Assembly (NCBI GenBank): GCA_032433765.1
Contig: JAVIAB010000092.1
Span: 33,804,534-33,868,533 of the forward strand
Direction of reading: 5' to 3'
Source: Megaustenia siamemsis
Lineage: Eukaryota > Mollusca > Gastropoda > Stylommatophora > Ariophantidae
DNA: 64,000 nt
Shown: piece after piece, positions 1 through 11,842 of the stretch
How positions within the stretch are numbered: the first letter of the stretch is position 1
How the letters are laid out: each line of letters opens with the position of its first letter
Notes under the pieces: model-generated
The model's input: only the letters and a program-made list of their open reading frames with translations
Told to the model about the DNA's origin: nothing
Databases searched by the model: none
Translations under genes and position numbers: made by a program

Positions 1-750
1 ACAGAAGAAAACACGACGCCATCATCTTGTTTCTTTTTCACAGACAGAGAAAAAAGGTCACTGGTTGGAACAGCTTGTATATAACAAGTTTTCCACATTT
101 ACTTCTATTCGCGACTATTATTTTCACTTGTGCTCTGTGTCCGGCCTGCACTATTCATATGTTTCCTCTCTAATACCGTTTATAAATGAATTTCACATGC
201 TGCATGTTTGATACATGATTAGAACAGGAATGACATATTAACAGCTATATATTTTTTCATACGTTGAAAATATTCGATTATTGATAACATTATCCATTTA
301 ATTATATAATTATTGTAATTTTGTTATCGCACACAAAGTTACATCGTAACGTGTCGTGCTGCTACGCTTGCATTTATTACCCAGTTTGCTTTAATATTTT
401 GTGTTGTCTTTTGTTTCAAAAATTATCTCAAATACAATTGTACATACACATACTTTAATTTCGTTTCCTTTTTTTATGTACTTTTTTATTTTTATTGTGT
501 ATTGTCTTCATTTCCAATAGAATTGGCAAATTGACGTCATAACAAACAAAACGTTGATTAACCGGATGTAGAGCAACACTAAAAAGAAAACTTGCAAAGC
601 AGTCAGACTCGAAAGTTGAAGAGTATCATGATCGCCAACATTATACAGACAATAGAACAAATAGTGGATGTTGCTTGCATTGCCAGATTGACCGGATGCA
701 GGACACGCCGTTTAGAATCAGGACATGTTCTATCGAAATAGTGACATCTG
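1..750. other. AT-rich non-coding DNA, nothing recognised
   Basis: No convincing gene, RNA or repeat is visible before the LINE A insertion. The open frames here are short and show no family motif. The stretch looks like ordinary AT-rich intergenic or intronic DNA. Confidence 0.6.
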
Positions 751-762
751 ATAATCCTTCTT
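751..762. repeat. Left target-site duplication of LINE A copy 1
   Basis: ATAATCCTTCTT here is repeated exactly at 1389-1400. It marks a single target-primed insertion of the intervening 626 bp. Confidence 0.88.
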
Positions 763-1388
763 CAAGCAAAGAAATTAGAATCAGAATAGCTATAGCAGCA
801 ATGTCTTTCAGAAGCCTTGAAATGTTGTGGAAATCAAAACTCATCAGCACAAACACAAAACGTAGAATATTCAAATCAAATGTACTATCAACCCTTACGT
901 ATGCGTGTGAAAGCTGGAAAACAACAAGAGATATAGAAACAAAGTTGAATGCATTCGAAAATAAATGTCTAAGGAAAATACTTGGTATAGCGTGGAACGA
1001 ATTCAAAACAAACGAGGAAATTAGAGAAATCGCCAATCAACCACTAATATCTTCAGTAATAAAGAAAAGACGATGGTCATATGTTGGACATGTGATGAGA
1101 AGAGTTAATAACCGAATAGCAAAGCAGGCCCTCATATGGGAAACAACAGGTAAGAGGAAAAGAGGAAGGCACTGAGAAGAACATTGATGAGAGAGGCAAG
1201 AGCAGCAGGATTCGGCTCCCTCAATGAGATAGAGCTGCTTGCACAGAACAGAGACAAATGGCGAGATTTGATAAAATATCTTTAAAAGAATTGAAAACGG
1301 CTGGAACAAAAAATTCAGATAAGAGATGAAGTATCTTGATCTACGCCCTATGGGCCGGCTACGGCTCGAAAGGTCAATAGATAGATAT
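763..1388 (+). mobile_element. LINE family A, 5'-truncated 3' end with target-site duplication
   Basis: This is the 3' end of a non-LTR retrotransposon. The reading frame gives the post-RT region: KEIRIR, LSTLTYACESW, FENKCLRKILGI, RRWSYVGHVMRR and GKRKRGR, ending in ARAAGFGSLNEIELLAQNRD. It aligns along its length with the second copy at 15.7-16.6 kb. One frameshift lies just after GKRKRGR (about 1170), so it is non-functional. The 12-bp sequence ATAATCCTTCTT directly flanks it at 751-762 and 1389-1400, a clear target-site duplication. The 3' end is CGAAAGGTCAATAGATAGAT, so the tail is a short ATAG/AT repeat rather than poly(A). The RT catalytic domain is missing through 5' truncation. Clade not assigned. 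Confidence 0.9.
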
Positions 1389-1400
1389 ATAATCCTTCTT
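1389..1400. repeat. Right target-site duplication of LINE A copy 1
   Basis: Exact 12-bp repeat of 751-762, directly after the ATAG-like tail. Confidence 0.88.
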
Positions 1401-1804
1401 GTGCTCACTGACATAATGACAAGTGGCCTTCTTGCTTACGTTTATGCTACAGTTATTTGTGATTCTTCTCAGAACAACAAGCTTAAAAGAATTAAAATGA
1501 CTTGAAACAGTGAATGCTACAATGAAACACTGCAACTTTCATAATGGACTAATAAAGAGATATAGGTTCAGAAATATGCCCCTACTTAAGACACGTCTGC
1601 AATAAACTAGGAACCAGTACATACCTCCATTTATTTTTAGAACCCTTCCCAAATATTTTATACCTGCGTCAGGCCCATTAGCCGGCTTTTGTGATTTCAG
1701 TCCATACGGTGTTTGACCAAGTTCCGGACTACAGGGAACTAACTTAATTTTCCTTTTAGATAGTCCAGTATATTATCGCCATGAGGCTAGATTTATGTGT
1801 GTAC

Positions 1805-1806
<2 letters not shown>
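1401..1806. other. Non-coding DNA, nothing recognised
   Basis: No gene or repeat recognised between LINE A and the TA microsatellite. Confidence 0.5.

Positions 1807-1842
<36 letters not shown>
1807..1842. repeat. (TA)n microsatellite
   Basis: Perfect alternating TA tract of about 36 bp. It lies just upstream of the core repeat at 1860-1895, an association repeated at 13.4-13.8 kb. Confidence 0.95.
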
Positions 1843-1846
<4 letters not shown>

Positions 1847-1859
1847 GTTGCTCTTTTTT

Positions 1860-1920
1860 GTACCAGCTGAAGGCCTACTGAAGCGAAACATTGTTCTTTG
1901 TTTCATTGTTCATTGTTTTG
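1860..1920 (+). repeat. Dispersed core repeat (CTGAAGG...CGAAAC), copy 1
   Basis: After the TA tract comes TGTACCAGCTGAAGGCCTAC, then GAAGCGAAACATTGTTCT and a GTTT-rich stretch. The same arrangement (CAGCTGAAGGCCTA, then CGAAACATCGTTCT) is at 13776-13815, and in reverse at 13441-13478. It is therefore a dispersed repeat of unknown class. The boxes resemble CUGANGA and GAAA of hammerhead ribozymes, but here the first box reads CTGAAGG. Confidence 0.65.
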
Positions 1921-1979
1921 TTCCTCACCTACGTAAAGCTGTAAATATGCCGTTTTTTTCATTTTTGTTAACTTGTTAG

Positions 1980-2685
1980 GCAATAAATAGCAGGTGTAAA
2001 GTGTTCAAATTTGTATGCAAACAGAGATGATGACCGATATATACCAAAAAGCCTGATCAAATGTGTAAATGTGCCCGGCACACAGATCTTAACATGATTA
2101 CATGAATCCTCTTTTGAGTTGCAATGACTAGTTAAATGACAGGGTAAAAATACTCTGTCCGAGTTCAGAAGCGAAGTCAACCAGCAGAACACACCACGAG
2201 TCACTTGTTAATCTTGAAATGTCACTGTCTTTAAATTAAACATCACATAAAGCACGTCTAGTTAGCGTAAATTACGTAGTTTCACGTCACACATCAAATT
2301 AACCCACACGTCATATTTACGAGATGTATTTCATGAGTGTGTCTCACCTTCCAAGGACACACCCATTGTGTTTGTGTAAATGCCGCAACGCTGCGCTACC
2401 GTTGAAACACGCAAACAACTTCCGTTCCATAGAACAAATACAGCACCGACCAATTATCACAAATGAGGTCATCTAAAAGTGACCAAATTAAGCAACGCAA
2501 GCTTTCATAATGTCGAGCAATCAAATAAAATATGAGCCTGAAGACTAATTAACATCCCATTCTGACGTGCGGTTATCTACTTTTGCATCAGTAACGAAAA
2601 ATAGTGATTTTTATATATAGTATTCAACAACTGGAAACTTTTGCATGGTTATGGGTGTAAATCTAGATTTATATATACAGGCGGA
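1980..2685. other. AT-rich non-coding DNA, nothing recognised
   Basis: No motif-bearing open frame or repeat structure seen. Confidence 0.55.
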
Positions 2686-3213
<528 letters not shown>

Positions 3214-3545
3214 TAGTGCCGTCCCCGCATTAAATATAGTGCACTGTGTCATACATTCTGTCCACATCTTGATATTATCAGTCCACTTTAGTCATTGTCT
3301 ACTTCTGCCTCGTTTACCTAGTATTTTACCTACCAAGATGGCTTTCAGTAGATTAATAAGACTTTGTGTGACTACAAAATTATTTGTATTTTTTCCAATC
3401 GATATAAATAGTTATTTCTTCGTTATTAGCTGTTTCAAAAATCAATTATTTGTTTTCTTCTCTACCCTCCCATCATTATTTTTTAATATGTTTTTTTTTT
3501 TAAATTTAGTGTCCATGTTTCTGCAGCACACAAACGTGTTTAGTA
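3214..3545 (-). mobile_element. LINE family C, degenerate 3' fragment
   Basis: By eye the plus strand matches the antisense of the better copy at 32.2-32.85 kb, in order: GTGCCGTCCCCGCA, then TCTGCCTCGTTTACCTAGTA, AAGATGGCTTTCAGTAG and CCATGTTTCTGCAGCA. It has many substitutions and small indels and no meaningful frame survives. The element's 3' end is at the low-coordinate side. It is an old relic. Confidence 0.7.
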
Positions 3546-3617
3546 CATATAGCCCTTTATTATTCTGAATTACAATTGAAACAAACGTGTTATCATGTCG
3601 ATTATGAATAATTATTA

Positions 3618-4015
3618 TTACTGTAGTAAACAGACCTGGACCCTACAAAAATAAGCACTACTGAGATGAAATGTGTTAGACGAATGGCAGGAAACAGCCT
3701 GAGAAATAAGCTCAGAAATGATGAACTGAGAAAAAAAAGATAGGAATAATTCCCGCACAGAGTATATAAAAGAAATAATAGATAAAATGGTTTGGCCACT
3801 TGATATGACAGAAAGATCACATCACAACGAGCCTTCAATAAAAGTTGCGAGAACACCAGATCCAAGGGCCGACGGTTAACATGATGGATTGATGTAGAAT
3901 TAGAAACACTAGGAAACAGCAGCAGAAGAGGCCGCCAAAAGAACAAAAGACCTCAAATTATATCACTCCTCGATACTGAGGAAGGCATATGAGGAAGGAA
4001 AGGATAAGAATAGTA
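3618..4015 (+). mobile_element. LINE family B, 3' fragment (copy 1)
   Basis: Matches the other B copies: CAGACCTGGACCCTA, then GAGATGAAATGTGTTAGACG, AAACAGCCTGAGAAATAAG, GGTTTGGCCACTTGA and GGCATATGAGGAAGGAAAGG at the 3' end. Intact relatives encode CYQCQTWTLDARTIRKITS..., LRDKIRNEELR, KWFGHVTRQ and KGRPRKRWIDG. Several stops and indels make it a pseudogene fragment. It begins within a few tens of bases of the 5' end of the copies at 20.6 and 33.7 kb. Confidence 0.85.
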
Positions 4016-4800
4016 AATTGTTCATAATTAATCTACAACTGGCCGCCTTTAGCTTTCTGAGTTTCTTATTTAAGTTGCTAACTTTGTCTTTCTCTCAGTG
4101 CCTTTCCATTGCTTCTAGATTGATTTCTCGAGGGAAATGTGAACTTAATGATAGCTTATGTCATTAGAAAAGACCTTCTTCCGTGACAGTTAAAAGCTCA
4201 AAGAAATATGTATTTCATTAATGAATTTTCACAATATTTATATTACATAGATCTGGGACAACGACAAATACATCAAAACAGCAAAACTGTAATAAAATTA
4301 CAAGTTGCTCATTAGACAGAATTAGCTTGAAAAGAAGACTGTTTCTTAATGTCAATCTTGGCTTTGAAGTGAAATTTAAGTTTTCTTCATGTTGAATACT
4401 GTTGTTCATACCAGACACAATAAAAAAACATTACATCGCTTATGGAAATTACGTTTTGTTATTTGACACTTTTCATCTGTAATTACTTTACTGTTAGCAA
4501 GTAGGAAAACATTGCCACGTCTATGGTACCATTATTCTGCAGGCAGCGAATAGCCTTTTACTGACATGCAGTCAAGAATGAATAATTGTATTTTGTTCTC
4601 TCTCATTTACAATTACATAGTTTCTAAATCACCTACAGCTCCTTGAAACTTGTTGATTCTATGGGTAAATAGCTACGTCCTTTTCTTCTTAGTGTTAACC
4701 CGTTAATTGTGCATTGGTGCGTTGTGCCACTAACTTACGGCGAAACCGCGATACCCCGCCTTCGGCTTGGCACATGCGTGGTCGACATGGGTAGATTTAC
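4016..4800. other. AT-rich non-coding DNA, nothing recognised
   Basis: No gene or repeat recognised up to the 39-bp minisatellite. Confidence 0.55.
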
Positions 4801-4804
4801 TGAA

Positions 4805-5937
4805 CATTTTTTCTCGGGCACAGCAACCAGTATGGCCTAAACTTTTCTTTACTTGGGCACAGCGACCATTATTACTTAATCTTTTCTGTGTTTGGGCACA
4901 CCGACCATTGTGGCCTAATCGTTTCTGTGCTTGGGCACAGCGACCATTATGGCCTAACCTTTTCTTTACTTGGGCACAGCGACCATTATGGCCTAACCTT
5001 TTCTTTACTTGGGCACAGCGACCATTATGGCCTAGCCTTTTCTTTACTTGGGCACAGCGACCATTATGGCCTAATCTTTTCTGTGCTTGGGTCCACCGAC
5101 CATTATGGCCTAATCTTTTCTGTGCTTGGGCATACCGACCATTATGGCCTAATCTTTTCTGTGCTTGGGCATACCGACCATTATGGCCTAATCTTTTCTG
5201 TGCTTGGACACAGCGACCATTATGGCATAATCTTTTTTTTTGCTCGGGCACAGCGACCATCATTGCTTAATCTTTTCTTTGCTCGGGCACACCGACCATT
5301 ATGGCCTAATATTTTCTGTTCTTGGGCACACCGACCATTGTGGTCTAATCTCTTCTGTGCTTGGGCACAGCGACTATTGTGGCCTAAATCTTCTCTTTGT
5401 TTGGGCACAGCTACCATTGTGGGCTAAATCTTCTCTTTGTTTGGGCACAGCTACCATTGTTGGCAAAATATCCTCTTTGCTTGAGCACAGCGACCATTAA
5501 GGCCTAATCTTTTCTTTGCTTGGGCACATCGACCATTATGGCCTAATTTTTCTTTGCTAGGGCACAGCGACCATTATGACCTAATTTTTGCTTTGCTTGG
5601 GCACAGCGACCATTATGGCCTAATTTTTTCTTTGCTTGGGCACAGCGACCATTATGGCCTACTCTTTTCTTTAATTAGGGACAGCGACCATTATGGCCTA
5701 ATTTTTTCTTTGCTTGGGCACAGCGACCATTATGGCCTACTCTTTTCTTTAATTAGGGACAGCGACCATTATGGCCTAATTTTTCTTTACTTGGGCACAG
5801 CGACCATTTTGGCCTAATTTTTTTCTTTGCTTGGGGACAGCGACCATTATGGCTTACTCTTTTCTTTGCTTGGGCACAGCGACCATTATGGCCTAATTTT
5901 TTCTTTGCTTGGGCACAGCGACCATTATGGCCCCTTC
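4805..5937. repeat. 39-bp minisatellite, about 29 units
   Basis: Tandem units contain GGGCACAGCGACCATTATGG followed by CCTAATCTTTTCTTTGCTT. Unit length is about 39 bp with small indels (poly-T length, CTTTAATTAGGGACAGC variants). Units in the 5.6-5.8 kb part share variants in blocks, for example the TACTCTTTTCTTTAATTAGG unit at about 5660 and 5740. This indicates local multi-unit duplication. Because 39 is a multiple of three, several frames on both strands stay open; these are not genes. Confidence 0.95.
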
Positions 5938-6054
5938 TTTTCACTTTTAACCACCAAGGATTTTTTGAGTTTAGCGAGTTCACGCAGGATCTCCTACTAT
6001 TTTTTCCTGTAAAGTGAGAGGGCTAGACATCGGATGTAACTACTCACAGAACAG

Positions 6055-6186
6055 TGGAGGATGCAGCCACAAGGAAAGTATGGATTCGAAGTGACAAACT
6101 CTCTCCACCTTTAGCGGGATTCGATCCCGGGATCTTCCAGCCCAGAAGCCGGCCTCTGACCTCTAGACCACTCGGTTCTCTGGTTA
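6055..6186 (-). mobile_element. tRNA-derived SINE head or tRNA pseudogene (S3)
   Basis: On the minus strand the sequence starts near AACCGAGTGGTCTAGAGG (A-box-like) and continues to GGGATCGAATCCC (a good B-box match). The two are spaced as in a tRNA gene with a long variable region. The sequence then runs on into non-tRNA DNA (GTTTGTCACTTCGAATCC), so a SINE is more likely than a functional tRNA. Only one copy is seen in the window and no target-site duplication is identified. Confidence 0.6.
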
Positions 6187-6189
6187 ATG

Positions 6190-7470
6190 TCTACAGTTAC
6201 TATGGCGACGTGTACAAAGCCATTCTTTGGAGTTGTCTACATCAGGGAATATTATTCATTATCAGAGCATGCACTGATAATATTGTCTTCCTACTTTATA
6301 TTCTCATTTGACTTTATCAGCGTCGATTGTAGAGATAGTTGGCGGTCTTCTGCTCTCTGGTTGGCCACCTATATTGTCACATTCCAAGTGTTTCCGGTAC
6401 TCAATTTGTCCATCTTTTTGAGGAAGTTCACGTGGTCTACAGTTATAACAGCGTCTATTGATAAGTGCGTGCATTACAATTAGCGGTTTATATCACATAC
6501 TAACTTTATTTATTGTCACCTTATATATCCTACTGCATGAATCATTCATAAATGTATCATTAGTTCTTGACTTTCAATTTCATTACGCTGTTTGACGCCG
6601 CTACTGTTTCTCAAACACTGAAATGGTAGCACTTATCGTATTGATTTTTATACTCTGGCGTTCGGGTTTAACGTTGATACCACAAAGGTAAGATGGATAT
6701 TGTGTTGAAGAATGTTCTTTTTGCTTCCTTTTACAAGTAGTGGTGTGGTGTGGTAGGAATCTCTTTATACGGAGTTTCACATCAAGAAACAATCGAATCG
6801 TCAGAAGGCCTTCTTTTGACAAGAATAATTTCAGTGGTTGCAAAGATTGATATAATTTTACCACACGGAATCCTGATGATTATTTTCGTGGATTTATTAT
6901 AGTCATGCTTCTAAATCTATCAAACATTACTGACGCGGCTGAGGGGCGGGGGGAATCGTTTTTTACATCCGAAACGTGATCATTTTTACTGTAGCATTTT
7001 GTTTATGACAAGCCATTGGGCTGAATAGAAGACATGAAAGGCGAACATTCATTTCCATGTTTTCTCATCTCGGATACGTTCAGTTTTCTAAGCAAACTCC
7101 AAGTAAGTCAGCTACATTTAGCCTTGAGGTTTGCAATTATTTAGCGCAACGATCTCCGGACAATTACAAGTCGAACAATAATTCTGTAAGCAATACATCA
7201 CTTTTCCGAACACTACTTTCACTTCCTCCATAAACAATATTCCCATGTCACATTTCGTCTCTTTGGCACTGGTTGTTGGGTAACTAGAGTTGACCTAATT
7301 TGTCTGGCTTGGCCAGAAGCCGAGATAGCGCTATAATTTCACCGGCTGACATTGTTAGCTGCCATTTGCATTCTTCACGTCCACTTTTCACGAGAAGGAA
7401 GGCAAAACCTGGTAAAATGTTCAAGATCTTATTGGTAACTCCTGCACAACAGTTCAAAGCTGTTGTGCTC
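6190..7470. other. Non-coding DNA, nothing recognised
   Basis: Open frames are short with no recognisable domain. No tandem structure seen. Confidence 0.5.
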
Positions 7471-7474
7471 ATGG

Positions 7475-8345
7475 TACTTGAAATCACAACAGTTTATTCT
7501 CATGTACTCTTCGTACCCGCGGTCACAACATTCAAAAACTCATGTACTTTCCCGTAAACATAGTCACAACATCAGCAACTCATGTACTTTCCTGTACACA
7601 GGGTCACAACATTCAGAAGCTCATGTACTTTCCTGTACACATGGTCACAAAATTCAGCAACTCATGTACTTTCCTATACACAGGGTCACAGCATTCAGAA
7701 GCTCATGTACTTTCCTGTACACAGGGTCACAACATTCAGAAGCTCATGTACTTTCCTGTACACAGGGTCACAATATTCAGAAGCTCATGTACTTTCCTGT
7801 ACACAGGGTCACAACATTCAGCAACTCATGTACTTTCCTGTACACAGGTCACAACATTCAGAAGCTCATGTACTTTCCTGTACACAGGGTCACATTATTC
7901 AGAAGCTCATGTACTTTCCTGTACACAGGGTCACAACATTCAGCAACTCATGTACTTTCCTGTACACAGGGTCACAACATTCAGCAACTCATGTACTTTC
8001 CTGTACACAGGGTCACAGCATTCAGCAACTCATGTACTTTCCTGTACACATGGTCACAACATTTAGAAGCTCATGTACTTTCCTGTACACGGGGTCACAA
8101 CATTCAGAAGCTCGTGTACCTTCCTGTACACAGGGTCACAACATTCAGAAGCTCGTGTACTTTCCTGTACACAGGGTCACAACATTCAGAAGCTCGTGTA
8201 CTCTTTGTACTCAGGGTCACATATTCAGAAACCCATGCATTTTTCCGTACACAAGGTCACAACATTCAGAAACTTTTATTTTATTTTACATATTTAAGGC
8301 CATAACATATAGAAACCAACGAACTCATGGCACTTTATAAATATA
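7475..8345. repeat. 41-bp minisatellite, about 20 units
   Basis: Tandem units contain CACAGGGTCACAACATTCAG, then AAGCTCATGTACTTTCCTGTA. Two subtypes alternate (CAGAAGCTC and CAGCAACTC). Each unit holds a small inverted repeat, TGTAC-TTTCCT-GTACA. Both flanks are degenerate; traces (TCATGTACTC, ATGTACTCGTG) continue to about 8540. The long plus-strand frames through the array are phantom. Confidence 0.95.
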
Positions 8346-8545
8346 GCAGTTAGAAGCGTATGTGCTTATAAAATCATACCATCACAGCTTTTGTACTCGT
8401 AGTACTTAGGATTACACAATGCAAAGTCCATGTACTCTAACTTAGGGTCATAACAACGCATGTACTCGTGACGCTTATACAATCACATATCATCAATGCT
8501 TTTGTACTCATGGCACACGTTCGATGCGTATGTGTTCTTATAGAA
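8346..8545. repeat. Decayed extension of the 41-bp minisatellite
   Basis: Recurring words such as TTTTGTACTCGTAG, GTCCATGTACTCTAAC, GCATGTACTCGTG and TTTTGTACTCATGG suggest diverged units of the preceding array at irregular spacing. Confidence 0.5.
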
Positions 8546-8670
8546 AGGTTGGAACTGTGGATCTGGTAGGAATGACACGTAGAGGTCAGACATCTTTAGT
8601 ATTTTTAACAGTGTCAACATTCATGCCATAGGTTCTAGGCTTGGGGGGGGGGGAGCATAATTTTAGGGTA

Positions 8671-8838
8671 GTAAAAAAGTAAAGTGGTCCCGTCACGCCA
8701 AGTGGCGTATAGGGAATATGGTGTTAGTGACCATAAATTTTACAGACCTTCGGCACATGATTTTTGGGGTAATGTGGTCGGTATTACGCCCGTGCCGCTT
8801 TACTTTCCCAGAAAAAAAATGCGGTACACATTAACATA
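8671..8838 (-). mobile_element. SINE family S1, head-truncated (copy 1)
   Basis: The plus strand reads AAAAAGTAAAGTGG, CACGCCAAGTGGCGTATAGG, GAATATGGTGTTAGTGACC, ACAGACCTTCGGCACATG and TTTACTTTCCCAG. This is the antisense of the S1 body seen in full at 23.25 and 40.67 kb. It stops at about GCGGTACACATTAA, so the tRNA-like head is missing. Confidence 0.9.
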
Positions 8839-8839
8839 A

Positions 8840-9714
8840 ATTTGGGGTGCTCGGAGCGAATTTTTAAAGAATTTAAGACTTGAGTTATAATTTGAAACAG
8901 GACAACGTAACGCCGATGTAGTGGTTTATCACCTGTCGCTATTATTCAAACAATAAATAGGACGAAGATGACACAACAACAACAACAAAGAAATATGGAG
9001 CATCAGTAGGAACAAATCCCCCCAAATTGATAAATAACAAAGAACAGAAATAGAAATAAATTGACACATAAATGATATAGAGCATCAATAGTAATAAGTC
9101 GACAATTTATAAATAATTTATTACTATCGATCTGTTACCGAAATCAAACATGATACAAGCCTAAGTCACAGAAGTAAACTATTATACCACATGAGATAAT
9201 TATGTTGATAATAATGTTGATGAAGACCAATTATTTTGATGAAGACTAGTTATGTTGATGAAGACCAGTTATGTTGATGAAGACCAGTTCGGCTGCTCAG
9301 ATAATTGATTCAGCTAGACGAGCACACCAGCGGACGATCTAAGCTGGTCTCAGGGTAAGAGAAAAACCAACATTCTGATAAGATAACGTGGTAGAAATTC
9401 CACAGCGGCATGGACGAACAACTATAGAAAGCTATAAACTATGTATAGCACGACATACGTGGCCAGGAATAGTAAATTGCAACACCGCATAGCGCTTCAT
9501 GGCATATGTGTATTGAGTAAGACAAGATAAAAACAACGACAGGTGCTATGATAGTTCAAACAACGCACAAACACGTCATGAGCCGTTCTCAGATAGATCC
9601 CCTTCTACTGATACTAAGTTTGACTCATCCACAGTGTGTTAACTGATAAATATAAACAGAAAACCCACTATAGTTGGAACAATGTGATCAATTGATCATT
9701 TTGGATCAATGAAT
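8840..9714. other. AT-rich non-coding DNA with a short tandem repeat
   Basis: No gene seen. At about 9200-9290 an 18-bp motif (ATGTTGATGAAGACCAGT) occurs about four times, the first copies diverged. Confidence 0.5.
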
Positions 9715-10285
9715 GGACCTCCCCTGCTGTTATGTTTCCTAGCTCTCCTAATATATCAATCCGTTCTATTTTCGTGATCGGTCCTTGGGTCTGGTGTTCT
9801 CGCGTCATTTATTGAAGTCTCTTTGTCTTGTTTTGACTCTTCTGTTGTATCAAGTGACCAACACATTTTATCTGTTGTTTCTTTATATATTTAATGGCAC
9901 GAATTATTAATAGCTTTTTTTACAACTCTAGGGAGCCGCGATAGATCAGTGATTAGTGAAATGGAATACAGAGAACAAGAGGTAGGGTTCGATCCCAACT
10001 GACGGCTTCCGGATTCACCCAGCCTTAAATGAGTACCGGATTTTTTTTCTGGGAAAGTAAGTGGCATGGGCGTAATACCGACCACATTACCCCAACAATC
10101 ACGTGTTGAAGGTCTGTAAAAATTATGGTCACTAACACCATATTCCATAAACGCCACTTTGCGTGACGGGGGCTCTTTACTTTTTTTCAACTTTGCACAT
10201 AGATCTTATCTCTCAGGCTGTTTTCTATCATGGTCCTAACACTTTTTATTTCTATAGTGTTTATTTATCTTGTTGTTCTAGAGTC
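9715..10285 (-). mobile_element. LINE family B, 3' fragment split by a SINE (copy 2)
   Basis: The antisense of B is recognisable on both sides of the S1 insertion. At 9715-9900 are CCTGCTGTTATGTTTCCTAG, CTTGGGTCTGGTGTTCTCG and ATTTTATCTGTTGTTTC. At 10199-10285 are GATCTTATCTCTCAGGCTG and CTAACACTTTTTATTTC. The two halves are contiguous in the B copy at 11.9-12.2 kb, so the SINE inserted after B was already fixed. Heavily substituted and not coding. Confidence 0.8.
9931..10188 (+). mobile_element. SINE family S1, full length (copy 2), nested in LINE B
   Basis: It starts GGGAGCCGCGATAGATCAGT (A box) and has GGTAGGGTTCGATCCC (B box), typical of a tRNA-derived RNA polymerase III promoter. The S1 body follows (CACCCAGCCTTAAATG, GGGCGTAATACCGACCACAT, CACTAACACCATATTCC, CGTGACGGGGG) and ends in CTTTACTTTTTTT. 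The flanks TTTTTTTACAACT and TTTTTTTCAACT look like an imperfect target-site duplication. Confidence 0.92.
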
Positions 10286-10289
10286 TCGC

Positions 10290-11842
10290 GTCCACCTCTA
10301 GCATTGTTAGCTGTCGGGTTTACAGTCTGATAAATCTTCATTCCTAACTGTCGGACACTCATAGTCAGTTTGATTCATGAACCGATGCGTGTTCGCCCGG
10401 AAAAGGAATTCACCGTTGTGCAAGTCATAAAACGGATACCCAATCACTAGTCGTTTAGACCGGCAATCGTTAAAAATAAAAACAGCCACTTTTAACCAGG
10501 AACTCCAGACCGTTTGATCATTCATGCTTGTGCAGTGACATATTACATTTCGCTAACAAAATTGCTTTACATTGTTCATATTATTGTTGGTTGCTTTCTT
10601 GAAAACACATTTTATTTCTTTTGATCCTTCTGTGTTTTATCAGCATGCTGCTGTATTTCTTGAAATTAACAACCCAACGATCAATTATTACTATTCAACC
10701 ATTTTCGTTTATCTTCCTTTATAATTCCGATATCAAACAAAGCATATTCATTATCAAATAAAATAAAAACAGATTTCAGAACGTGAAGTATTTAACGTTT
10801 GTGTAACAAAAATATAAAATTAATGATATTTTAAAGTTGTGCAACACTTTATGAATAAAACAAATGTATAAATGGGATCAGGGGGGCTAGGCTAGCGCGA
10901 ACGTTTATGAGGAAGGAAGTATTGCGCTCTTACAAGTCGGTTCATCTGTTTTGGTTTAAGGAAAATATTAATATCAACAAAAACATGTATACATATATTT
11001 GTTTCTGTCTGTTGTACATGCTCCAGCTGCTACATGAAACCCTTGACCTCAAGTACGTCCCGTGAGTTGCATTAAAGAATCGTCAAGTTTTTGAATCATC
11101 TTATTAATTGACTGTTAATGTATTTATCTTGGCACACAACAACATCATGCAGACAAGTCGGGCAGAAAGTCATGTGATAACTCTTTTGTAAAGACATTAC
11201 TCCACTGATTTGGTCAGGACAATCTGACTTATTGGTCAAAGGCTATGATGGATATAATGTCCTCACATTCTCAAACGTTTTTCTTATTTTTTTCACCTCT
11301 TTTGCTGCTGCGATCATTTGATGACTTCTCCTCTTAATCGTCCGTCCTTAATTGGATGTTTAAAGAAATGAGATGCGTTGAGTCTCTAATTTACGGAAAG
11401 CTGCGATATTTGCGCCTTTCGAAATGACAATTTTCAACATGGCGTTTTGGATATGGAGGTGACCCTTCACTCTTTCACCCCTGCTGGCTTCGCTAAAATG
11501 TGTAGTTTATTTTCAGGAGCACCACTGGGATATGGAGTAGGTTCTGAATCAGGTGTTTCTGTCACCAACCATCATGCACTCTTGCAGTCAGCTGTGAGTC
11601 GCTGACATCTCGTGGCCGTCTTCTAAACATTTGTCTAAATTGTGACTTTTATATCCAATTAAATCGGGTCTAAGTATAAACAAAATGAAGATAGTATATC
11701 GCGCTTCATTAACATTTACCTTGATCTATATCCGGAGCATTAGTCAGGAAATGACATTTTTGCACTTTTTAGGAAAACTTGTAGTACCTCATTAACGAGT
11801 GAAGAAAGTTATTGGCAATTGTTTGTGACGCACATTCCCTGA
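10290..11842. other. AT-rich non-coding DNA, nothing recognised
   Basis: No motif-bearing frame and no tandem structure seen in this 1.5-kb stretch. Confidence 0.5.

Noticed and set aside
641..1414. Minus-strand frames of 131 and 125 codons opposite LINE A copy 1 (and the plus-strand frames at 15850-16344).
   Set aside because: Antisense shadows of the LINE A coding strand.
4730..5500. Overlapping open frames of 65-179 codons on both strands (QKRLGHNGRCAQ-like and HSDHYGLIFSLLG-like repeats).
   Set aside because: They are translations of a 39-bp tandem repeat. A period divisible by three keeps several frames open at once, including antisense, which a real gene would not.
6054..6186. Functional tRNA gene.
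   Set aside because: A- and B-box-like words are present, but I could not draw a complete cloverleaf and the sequence continues as in a SINE.
7463..8340. Three long plus-strand frames up to 280 codons with CTFLYTGSQHSEAHV-like repeats.
   Set aside because: All three frames are open in the same minisatellite because 41-bp units cycle through the frames. No start context, no non-repeat domain.
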